Positions 26,143 to 32,787 of a DNA stretch of 64,000 nucleotides are shown here, in pieces. Below the pieces are notes generated by a model. That model searched no databases and was not told where the DNA came from. It saw only the letters and a program-made list of their open reading frames with translations. Position 1 is the stretch's first letter. Each line of letters opens with the position of its first letter. Source of the stretch: Streptomyces aurantiacus (GTDB lineage Bacteria; Actinomycetota; Actinomycetes; Streptomycetales; Streptomycetaceae); NCBI RefSeq assembly GCF_027107535.1, contig NZ_CP114283.1, positions 7,316,001-7,380,000 on the forward strand. Reading direction: 5' to 3'. The position numbers and the translations under genes are program-made.

Positions 26143-26811
26143 ATGGCTGCGGCTCAGGGACGACTGTCGGACGGCGCTGGCGGAATGGACGACTCGAAGG
26201 AGGGGGAGCGGGATGCGACGGAAGCGGCTCCGCTTCCTTTTCGAGCCGCCGTCGATGCGCTGAGGGCCGCGCGGTTGCGGCCGCAGATCGAGATCGACCC
26301 GACGAAGGCCCCGCGGCGTCTCGCGCCGTTCGCGTACGCGCTGGAGGCCACGGTCGTCGACGGTGACGAGGATCTGGCGGACGGCCGCCTCATCCTGCTC
26401 CACGACCCGGCGGGGCACGACGCCTGGCAGGGCTCGTTCCGTCTGGTGACGCTGGTCCGCGCGGAGCTGGAGCCGGAGATGGCCGCCGACCCGCTGCTTC
26501 CCGAGGTCTGCTGGTCCTGGCTGACCGGCGCCCTCCAGAACCGCGGCCTCTCGTACGGCGAGCCCAGCGGCACGGTCACCCGGGCCGGCTCCCACTACTT
26601 CGGCGGTCTCGCGGACCGCCCCTCGGCGTCGCAGATCGAGATCCGCGCCTCCTGGACCCCCCGTGAAGGACTGGGCGGTGTCCCCGACACGGCCTCCCAC
26701 CTGGCCTCCTGGTGCGACCTCCTCGCCCAGATCGCCGGCCTCCCCCCGGCCTCCCCCGGCGACGCCTCGATCGTCACCCTCCCCCAGCGCCGGGGCCCCC
26801 AGCCCCGCTGA
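26143..26811 (+). CDS. DUF3000-family protein
   Basis: The 222-residue actinobacterial protein has a short variable N-terminus, then FRAAVDALRAARLRPQIEIDP, ALEATVVDGDEDLADGRLILLHDP, EVCWSWLTGALQNRGL and the closing LASWCDLLAQIAGLPP. DUF3000 proteins have no known role; they are mostly encoded next to hemE and rnd in actinomycetes, as here. The ATG at 26143 is chosen because of a good -10 box 7 nt upstream; ATG 26185 is an alternative. Confidence 0.88.
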   Translation: MAAAQGRLSDGAGGMDDSKEGERDATEAAPLPFRAAVDALRAARLRPQIEIDPTKAPRRLAPFAYALEATVVDGDEDLADGRLILLHDPAGHDAWQGSFRLVTLVRAELEPEMAADPLLPEVCWSWLTGALQNRGLSYGEPSGTVTRAGSHYFGGLADRPSASQIEIRASWTPREGLGGVPDTASHLASWCDLLAQIAGLPPASPGDASIVTLPQRRGPQPR

Positions 26812-26847
26812 CCCACCCCACCAAGCCCTCCCACACCGCACAGCACT

Positions 26848-26885
26848 CCCCGCCGTGGCCCGGCTTCGGGCCACGGCGGGGTTTT
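26848..26885 (+). terminator. Intrinsic terminator with T-tract after the DUF3000 gene
   Basis: CCCCGCCGTGGCCC (26848-26861) and GGGCCACGGCGGGG (26868-26881) form a perfect 14-bp stem with loop GGCTTC and a following TTTT, the most canonical terminator in the window. Confidence 0.88.
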
Positions 26886-26908
26886 CCCTGTCGGGGCCAC
26901 GGCTTCCA

Positions 26909-26946
26909 CGCCCCGGGACCGCCCCACCAGGGGCGGTCCCGGGGCG
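26909..26946. terminator. 17-bp perfect stem-loop
   Basis: CGCCCCGGGACCGCCCC (26909-26925) pairs perfectly with 26930-26946 around the loop ACCA. It lies 23 nt beyond the first terminator and may act as back-up. Confidence 0.7.
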
Positions 26947-26993
26947 TCTGCGTGCTCAGCCACATCCCACCCGCGGACGCACTCCGACCCCTG

Positions 26994-27032
26994 CCCGCGC
27001 CCCTCAGGGGCGCGGGGAACCGCGCGACCAGC
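26994..27032 (+). repeat. Intergenic repeat with 10-bp hairpin
   Basis: CCCGCGCCCC (26994-27003) pairs with GGGGCGCGGG (27007-27016), then GAACCGCGCGACCAGCC. It is the same family as the copies at 23433 and 45275 and the third hairpin in this 524-bp gap. Beyond it, 27106-27240 is clearly AT-richer and probably holds the response-regulator promoter. Confidence 0.75.
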
Positions 27033-27335
27033 CACACACGACCCGCGCCCCACACGTCCCGACCCACCCCCGCGACACCGGGCCCTGCCCCGAACACGCT
27101 CTGACCCTTTATCGATACGACCACTTTCAGCCGCGTAACGAAGCGGAGCGAACTCGTTTCGATCTTCGGATGATCGATCGCCCGTCCGAATTGCACGAGT
27201 TATTACTCACCAAATCGTGATCATTCTCTAAAGGCGGACGTGTTTGATGCCGAAGACCTCTGTGACCTTGAAAGCACGGTTCGTCCCGGCTTCATCCCCA
27301 CAGCCGGTCCCCCGTCCCGCACCCCAGGAGGCCTG

Positions 27336-27998
27336 GTGTCCGTTCTCCTCGAGCAGCCCGCAAGCCTGGTCGCCTACCGCCCGAACAAGCCCACCGCGAT
27401 GGTGGTCGTGGCCGACCCCCGCGTGCGCTCCACCGTGACCCGCCACCTGTGGGCGCTCGGTGTTCGCGACGTGATCGAGGCCTCGTCCGTCGCGGAGGCT
27501 CGTCCCCGCATCGGCAACCCCCGCGACATCTGTATCGCAGACGTCCATCTCCCCGACGGCTCCGGCCTCACCCTCCTGTCCGAAACCCGGGCCGCCGGCT
27601 GGCCGAACGGCCTGGCCCTGTCCGCCGCCGACGACATCGGCGCCGTACGCAACGCCCTCGCGGGCGGCGTCAAGGGCTACGTCGTCACCGGCACCCGTAC
27701 GAACGTCGGGCTTCCCACCCGGCCGGGCGTCGCTCCCATCGGCTCGGCCGCCGCCCGCATGCACCGCCGCCCCCCGGGTTCCCCGAACCACCCGGGCGGC
27801 TACCGCGAGCTGTCCGGCCGTGAGGTCGAGGTGCTCCGGCTGGTGGCGGAGGGCCAGTCGAACAAGGCCATCGGCGTCTCGATGGGCCTGTCCGCGCTGA
27901 CCGTCAAGAGCCACCTCGCCCGCATCGCCCGCAAGCTCGGCACGGGCGACCGCGCCGGCATGGTGGCGGTGGCCCTGCGCACGGGAATCATCCACTGA
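27336..27998 (+). CDS. Orphan response-regulator-like LuxR/NarL-type transcription factor
   Basis: The 220-residue form starts at GTG 27336 (VSVLLEQPASLVAYRPNKP) with a textbook AGGAGG four nt upstream. An in-frame GTG at 27240 with AAAGGCGG upstream would add 32 residues. The receiver domain has the phospho-acceptor Asp in IADVHLPDGSG, a Ser in LALSAADD and the Lys of VKGYVV, but the usual acidic pair near the N-terminus is reduced to one Asp (VVVADP). The C-terminal HTH is LuxR-type (ELSGREVEVLRLVAEG, then LTVKSHLARIARKL). No histidine kinase gene is adjacent. Confidence 0.85.
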   Translation: MSVLLEQPASLVAYRPNKPTAMVVVADPRVRSTVTRHLWALGVRDVIEASSVAEARPRIGNPRDICIADVHLPDGSGLTLLSETRAAGWPNGLALSAADDIGAVRNALAGGVKGYVVTGTRTNVGLPTRPGVAPIGSAAARMHRRPPGSPNHPGGYRELSGREVEVLRLVAEGQSNKAIGVSMGLSALTVKSHLARIARKLGTGDRAGMVAVALRTGIIH

Positions 27999-28086
27999 CC
28001 GCCCACGGAACCCGCCCCTTCACACGAACCAGGACGCGCCGCTGATTCAGGATTCACTGACCTGACTGGTTTACGACCCTCTGACG

Positions 28087-28114
28087 CCCGTCGACGGAAC
28101 GTTCCGTCGACGGG
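28087..28114. promoter_or_regulatory. 28-bp perfect palindrome before rnd
   Basis: CCCGTCGACGGAAC (28087-28100) is followed directly by its exact reverse complement (28101-28114). It overlies the expected -35 position of the rnd promoter, which favours an operator; it could also be a terminator for the regulator gene ending at 27998. Confidence 0.6.
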
Positions 28115-28131
28115 TGTCGTGCATACACAGA

Positions 28132-28137
28132 TACCCT
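28132..28137 (+). promoter_or_regulatory. Probable -10 box of leaderless rnd
   Basis: TACCCT lies 6 nt before GTG 28144, and there is no Shine-Dalgarno sequence. The spacing fits a leaderless mRNA. Confidence 0.5.
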
Positions 28138-28143
28138 TGACAG

Positions 28144-29436
28144 GTGACCGACGCCCAAGAGACCGCAGCAGACAGTTCACTGCGAACCACCGGAGGCGCT
28201 CCTCCGGACGACGTCGAACCGGCGCCGATCCCCTTGCTGGAGCCCCGCGACGGAATTCCGCCGGTGATCACCGACGAGGACGCGCTCGCCGAGGTGATCG
28301 CCAAGTTCGGTGCCGGCAGCGGCCCCGTCGCCGTGGACGCCGAGCGGGCGTCCGGCTACCGCTACGGCCAGCGCGCGTATCTGGTGCAGCTGCGCCGCGA
28401 GGGCGCGGGCACCGCGCTGATCGACCCCGTCGCCTGCCCCGACCTGTCGGGCCTCGGCGAAGCACTCTCCGGTGTGGAGTGGGTGCTGCACGCGGCCACG
28501 CAGGATCTGCCGTGTCTGCGCGAGATAGGTATGGTCCCCAGCCGGCTGTTCGACACCGAGCTGGCCGGCCGGCTCGCCGGTTTCCCTCGGGTCGGCCTCG
28601 GCGCGATGGTCGAGGGGGTCCTGGGCTTCGTACTGGAGAAAGGACACTCCGCCGTCGACTGGTCGACCCGGCCGCTGCCCGAGCCGTGGCTGCGCTACGC
28701 CGCGCTCGACGTGGAGCTGCTCGTCGACCTGCGTGACGCGCTGGAGAAGGAGCTCGACCGGCAGGGCAAGCTGGAGTGGGCCCGCGAGGAGTTCGACGCG
28801 ATCGCCTCGGCGCCCCCGCCGGAGCCGCGCAAGGACCCGTGGCGCCGCACCTCGGGCATGCACAAGGTGCGCCGTCGCCGGCAGATGGCGGTGGTGCGGG
28901 AGCTGTGGCAGACCCGGGACGGGGTGGCGCAGCGCCGGGACATCTCACCGGGCAAGGTCCTCGGCGACGCCGCGATCGTCGAGGCCGCGCTGGCCGTGCC
29001 GGCCAACGTGCACGCGCTCGCCGCGCTGAACGGCTTCGGGCACCGCATGGGCCGACGTCAGCTGGAGCAGTGGCAGGCGGCCGTGGACCGGGCGAAGGAA
29101 CTGCCGGACGTCGAGCTGCCGCAGCCCGGGCAGCCGCTGGCGGGGCCCCCGCCGCCGCGCGCCTGGGCCGAGAAGGACCCGGAGGCGGCCGCCCGGCTGT
29201 CGGCGGCGCGCGCCGCCGTGTCCGCGCTGGCGGAGACGCTGAACATGCCGCAGGAGAACCTGATCACTCCGGACACGGTCCGGCGGGTCTGCTGGGAGCC
29301 GCCCTCGACGCCGGACGCCGCGTCCGTGGCGGCCTCGCTCGCCGGGTTCGGGGCCCGTCCCTGGCAGGTCGAGCAGGTCACCCCGGTGCTGGTGGCCGCG
29401 CTGGCCGCCAGGGCCAAGGCCCCGACGCAGGACTGA
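28144..29436 (+). CDS. rnd: Ribonuclease D-like 3'-5' exonuclease with HRDC domain
   Basis: The 430-residue protein has the DEDDy exonuclease motifs: VAVDAERASGY (DxE), HAATQDLPCL, and YAALDVELLVDL (Tyr and final Asp), within residues about 55-210. An HRDC-type helical domain follows (VRELWQTRDGVAQRRDISPG, then HALAALNGFGHRMGR). RNase D trims 3' ends of tRNA and small RNAs. The acidic N-terminal 50 residues are typical of actinobacterial members. It ends in a strong convergent hairpin. Confidence 0.92.
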   Translation: MTDAQETAADSSLRTTGGAPPDDVEPAPIPLLEPRDGIPPVITDEDALAEVIAKFGAGSGPVAVDAERASGYRYGQRAYLVQLRREGAGTALIDPVACPDLSGLGEALSGVEWVLHAATQDLPCLREIGMVPSRLFDTELAGRLAGFPRVGLGAMVEGVLGFVLEKGHSAVDWSTRPLPEPWLRYAALDVELLVDLRDALEKELDRQGKLEWAREEFDAIASAPPPEPRKDPWRRTSGMHKVRRRRQMAVVRELWQTRDGVAQRRDISPGKVLGDAAIVEAALAVPANVHALAALNGFGHRMGRRQLEQWQAAVDRAKELPDVELPQPGQPLAGPPPPRAWAEKDPEAAARLSAARAAVSALAETLNMPQENLITPDTVRRVCWEPPSTPDAASVAASLAGFGARPWQVEQVTPVLVAALAARAKAPTQD

Positions 29437-29449
29437 ACGAGAGGTGCCG

Positions 29450-29480
29450 GCCGCCGTGAGTGGTTCGGACTCACGGCGGC
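29450..29480. terminator. Bidirectional terminator between rnd and the sugar ABC operon
   Basis: GCCGCCGTGAG (29450-29460) pairs with CTCACGGCGGC (29470-29480), a perfect 11-bp stem with a 9-nt loop between convergent genes. Confidence 0.75.
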
Positions 29481-29505
29481 TGCTCGTGCGCCGCGGCGGG
29501 GCGCC

Positions 29506-30366
29506 CTACTTCGTGGCCCCCCTCGAAAAGCCGTTGTAGATGTAGCGCTGCAGGAACAGGAAGACGATCAGGGTCGGCAGGATCACGAGGATCGCGCCCG
29601 CCGCGATCGTCTCCCAGTGCGCTCCGAAGGGGCCCTTGAAGCGGAACAGGGACGTTGATATCACGCCAAGATCTTCGGACGGCATGTACAGGAACGGGAT
29701 GTAGAAGTCGTTGTAGACGGTGATCCCCTTCACGATGACCACCGTGGCGATCGCCGGCTTCAGCAGCGGGAAGATGATCTTCCGGTAGATCGTGAAGGCG
29801 CCCGCGCCGTCGAGCCGCGCCGCCTCGTCGAGGGAGACCGGGATCGACCGGACGAACTGCAGGAAGATGTAGATCGAGACGATGTCCGTGCCCATGTAGA
29901 GCACGACCGGTGCCCAGCGGCTGTCGAACATGCCGAAGCTGTCGACGATCTGGAAGGTCGCGACCTGGGTGGTCACGCCGGGTACGAGCGTGGCCACCAG
30001 GAAGAGCGCGACGACCAGCTTCCTGAAGCGGAAGGTGTAGCGGTCGATCGCGTACGCCGCCATCGACCCGATGATCACCGTGCCGGTGACGGAGAACAGC
30101 AGGATGAAGGCGGTGTTCCCGAAGGCCGAGAGCATCCCGCCGTCCTGGAACGCCGTCACGTAGTTGTCGAAGTTCAGCGGGTCGTCCGGGAGTTGGAGTG
30201 CCCCACTGTCGTTCGCCATCTCCTTCTCGGACTTGAGGGAGGTGAGGAGGACGACGAGCAGGGGGAGCAGGACGACCACGCTCGCGGCGACCAGCGACAG
30301 GTGGGTGAGGCTCCGGGCGACACCTTCGCGGGACACGCCTTCGCGGGACACGCCTCTGCGGCTCAT
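29506..30366 (-). CDS. Carbohydrate ABC transporter permease, MalG-like
   Basis: The 286-residue inner-membrane protein has six predicted helices and the EAA loop DEAARLDGAGAFTIYRKIIFPLLKP. It forms the transport pore with the MalF-like partner encoded immediately upstream; its ATG overlaps that stop by 4 nt (ATGA). The N-terminus carries a short tandem repeat (GVSREGVSREGVA), seen in DNA as repeated CGGGACACGCCTTCG. There is no ATPase gene in the operon, so a shared MsiK-type ATPase is likely, as for other Streptomyces sugar importers. Confidence 0.92.
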   Translation of the reverse strand: MSRRGVSREGVSREGVARSLTHLSLVAASVVVLLPLLVVLLTSLKSEKEMANDSGALQLPDDPLNFDNYVTAFQDGGMLSAFGNTAFILLFSVTGTVIIGSMAAYAIDRYTFRFRKLVVALFLVATLVPGVTTQVATFQIVDSFGMFDSRWAPVVLYMGTDIVSIYIFLQFVRSIPVSLDEAARLDGAGAFTIYRKIIFPLLKPAIATVVIVKGITVYNDFYIPFLYMPSEDLGVISTSLFRFKGPFGAHWETIAAGAILVILPTLIVFLFLQRYIYNGFSRGATK

Positions 30367-31313
30367 ACGAGATCCACCTTGTCGTCCGGGACGAGGCGCC
30401 GCTGCACCCACGTCACCGCCAGGATGATCAGCAGCAGTACGACCGCGGCCGCCGAGGCGAGCCCGGTCTTGTTGAACTGGAAGGCCAGCTTCACCGTCTG
30501 GATCACGAAGGTCTCCGTGCCGGTCGCGCCGCCGGTCATGATGAACGGCACCTCGAAGGCCGACAGCGAGCCGGACACGGAGAGGATGACGGTCAGGCTG
30601 AGCACGGGCCTGATGCCGGGCGCGATGATGTACCGGAACTGGTGCCAGCGGGTGGCCCCGTCCAGCTCTGCGGCCTCGTACAGCTCCCCCGGGACGGACT
30701 GGATCGCGCCGAGGAACAGGACGAAGTTCAGGCCCGTGTAGCGCCAGACGGACACTCCGGCCAGCGACACGTTCGCGGACTCGGGCGTACCCAGCCAGGC
30801 GCGGTCCGAGTGGACGCCGACGAGACTCAGGACGGAGTCGAGAGTGCCGCCGTCCTGGAAGAAGTAGAGGAAGACGAAGCCGATCGCGACACCGTTGATC
30901 AGGTACGGGAAGAAGAGCACGCCCTTGAAGAAGTTCCGGAAGCGCACGTTGAAGCTCAGGACCGTCGCGAAGTGGAGCGCGAGGACGATCTGCACCACGG
31001 AGGCGGCCAGGTAGTAGCCGCTGACGAAGAAGACCTCGAACAGCTCGGGGCGGGTGAAGAGTTCGACGTAGTTCTCGGCGCCCGTGTAGCTGAGCTCGGG
31101 GCTGACGCCGTCCCAGTCGGTGAAGCTGTACGCGACCATGTTGGCGACCGGCGCGTACGTGAACGTGATCAGCAGGACCAGCGGGGCGGCGAGGAAGAGC
31201 CACGGGGTGAGGCCCCGCCTCAGGCGCAGGCCGCGCGGGGCCCTCGGGCGTGCCGTGGTCGCGGCGGGCGCGGCCTCCTTCGGCCGCGCCGCCTTCTCGG
31301 TCGTGTCCGTCAT
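30363..31313 (-). CDS. Carbohydrate ABC transporter permease, MalF-like
   Basis: The 316-residue protein begins with a hydrophilic N-terminal stretch of about 38 residues (MTDTTEKAARPKEAAP), then six membrane helices. The EAA loop is YEAAELDGATRWHQFRYIIAPGIRP. The start codon overlaps the stop of the binding-protein gene (TGATG at 31313), so the three genes are translationally coupled. It imports the ligand of the binding protein, probably a mannoside or manno-oligosaccharide judging from the divergent beta-mannosidase gene. Confidence 0.92.
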   Translation of the reverse strand: MTDTTEKAARPKEAAPAATTARPRAPRGLRLRRGLTPWLFLAAPLVLLITFTYAPVANMVAYSFTDWDGVSPELSYTGAENYVELFTRPELFEVFFVSGYYLAASVVQIVLALHFATVLSFNVRFRNFFKGVLFFPYLINGVAIGFVFLYFFQDGGTLDSVLSLVGVHSDRAWLGTPESANVSLAGVSVWRYTGLNFVLFLGAIQSVPGELYEAAELDGATRWHQFRYIIAPGIRPVLSLTVILSVSGSLSAFEVPFIMTGGATGTETFVIQTVKLAFQFNKTGLASAAAVVLLLIILAVTWVQRRLVPDDKVDLV

Positions 31314-32629
31314 CAGGACCCCGAGGACTTCCGTGCCTCTTCCCAGCGCTTGCTCAGGTCGGCCAGGAAGTCGTCGAGGCTGCCCTTCCTGGCGCCGCGG
31401 GCGAGGTCCACCAGATCCTGGCGGTAGTCGGGCTTGTAGATGCCGACCTCGGACTGGTTGTCGATCTCCTTGACCTCCGCGCCCTTCGCGTCGTCGAGCT
31501 CGATGAGCTTCACGCCCGCGTCCTCGTACGGCTGAAGCACCTCGGGCAGCGGGGCGCCCTTGACCGGCGAGAGGGTCAGGTTGTCGGCCGCGTAGCCGGA
31601 CTTGTCGGTGAACCAGTCGACCCAGGCACGGGCCGCCCCCTTGTGGTCCGAGTTGATGTTGACGGCCTGGTTGTAGTCGGGCGACATGGTCGCGCAGTAC
31701 TTCCCGTCCTTCTGGGCCGGGAAGGGCATGAAGCCGATGTCGTCCGGGTTCGCGCCGGCCTGCTTCGCCGCCGCCCGGAACTGGGTGATCGCCCAGGAGC
31801 CGAGCCACATCGTGGCGATGTCGCCCTTGGCCAGCTTGGGCTTGGAACCTTCCCAGTTGGTGGTCGTCGGATCCTTCTCGGCCAGCCCGCCGCGCACGAT
31901 GTCGTACAGCATGCTGTCTCCGACGCGCAGGTCCTCGCCCTCCGCCCACGGGTCGCCCTCGGCGAGCCTGCTCGTCGCCTTCGGGTCACAGCTGACGGCT
32001 CCGTCGGCGTACGTCCAGTTCGTCAGCGGCCACATGTCCTTGAAGTTCGTGTAGTACGGGATCGCGTCGGTCCTGGACTTGATGGCCTTCAGACCGTCGA
32101 TGAACTGGGCCGGTGAGGTGGGCCAGTCGGTGATGCCCGCCTCCTTCCAGACCCGCTTGTTGTAGAGGAAGCCCGGGAGCGCTCCCATCGGGCTCTGCCC
32201 GTAGACCTTGCCGTCGACCGCGGTGAAGTCGGTGAACAGGTACTTCTTCGAGCGCTCGGTCTCGGTGCCGAGGGAGGCGAAGAACTTCGGGTAGTCGCTC
32301 TTCTTGATCACGGCGGGGATCATCAGCACATCGCCGTAGTTCTCGGTGTTCATCCGGATCTTGACCTCGCCCTCGTAGTCCGTGAGGGCGTCGAACTCGA
32401 CCTTGACCTTCGGATAGGTCTTGTTGAACTCGGCGGCGTACTTCTTCATCGTGCCGTCCTGCACGAGGTCGGTCCGGTGCGTGAGGACCGTGATCGTGCC
32501 GGACACCTTGTCCGGATCGACGGGGGCCTTGGCGTCCGCGCCCTTCGACGCGCCTCCGCTTCCGGTACAGCCCGCGGCCAGCAGCGCGGCGGCGAAGAGA
32601 CTTCCGGCGAGTTTCGTGCGGCGGTTCAT
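31313..32629 (-). CDS. Sugar ABC transporter substrate-binding lipoprotein
   Basis: This 438-residue extracytoplasmic solute-binding protein has the signal MNRRTKLAGSLFAAALLAAGC, with the lipobox Cys at residue 21. The mature region shows the family-1 SBP pattern: GTITVLTHRTD, MKKYAAEFNKTYPKVKVEFD, and WLGSWAITQFRAAAKQAG. The ATG at 32629 is favoured over a GTG two codons earlier because GGAG lies at proper distance. It is the first gene of the leftward operon and is preceded by an operator-like site at 32698. The ligand is inferred from the neighbouring mannosidase. Confidence 0.93.
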   Translation of the reverse strand: MNRRTKLAGSLFAAALLAAGCTGSGGASKGADAKAPVDPDKVSGTITVLTHRTDLVQDGTMKKYAAEFNKTYPKVKVEFDALTDYEGEVKIRMNTENYGDVLMIPAVIKKSDYPKFFASLGTETERSKKYLFTDFTAVDGKVYGQSPMGALPGFLYNKRVWKEAGITDWPTSPAQFIDGLKAIKSRTDAIPYYTNFKDMWPLTNWTYADGAVSCDPKATSRLAEGDPWAEGEDLRVGDSMLYDIVRGGLAEKDPTTTNWEGSKPKLAKGDIATMWLGSWAITQFRAAAKQAGANPDDIGFMPFPAQKDGKYCATMSPDYNQAVNINSDHKGAARAWVDWFTDKSGYAADNLTLSPVKGAPLPEVLQPYEDAGVKLIELDDAKGAEVKEIDNQSEVGIYKPDYRQDLVDLARGARKGSLDDFLADLSKRWEEARKSSGS

Positions 32630-32697
32630 CTGCACCAGCTCCGTTCGGGACGGATGAGCACGAGTGGGATGGCTGGTTCCGCACTCTGGCAGCCGTT

Positions 32698-32713
32698 ACT
32701 AAACCGGTAAAGT
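32698..32713. promoter_or_regulatory. Operator-like dyad (left), ACTnnACCGGTnnAGT
   Basis: The site ACTAAACCGGTAAAGT is an imperfect palindrome centred on ACCGGT, 69 bp upstream of the binding-protein start. It shares its core with the site at 32765, as expected for binding of the adjacent LacI-family regulator. Confidence 0.65.
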
Positions 32714-32764
32714 CCTTATTCCGCCAAGGATTCAGAAGCCTTTACCACCCCAGGCCTTCAATGG

Positions 32765-32780
32765 CCTATACCGGTTTAGG
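32765..32780. promoter_or_regulatory. Operator-like dyad (right), CCTATACCGGTTTAGG
   Basis: This near-perfect palindrome is centred on ACCGGT and ends at 32780, overlapping the ribosome-site region of the GH2 gene (TTAGGAG). Together with the left site it brackets the divergent promoter region. Confidence 0.68.
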
Positions 32781-32787
32781 AGTGCGC

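Noticed and set aside
26663..27220. A frame running from the end of the DUF3000 gene through the hairpin region
   Set aside because: It crosses a canonical terminator and two repeats, is Pro/Arg-rich and has no start signals.
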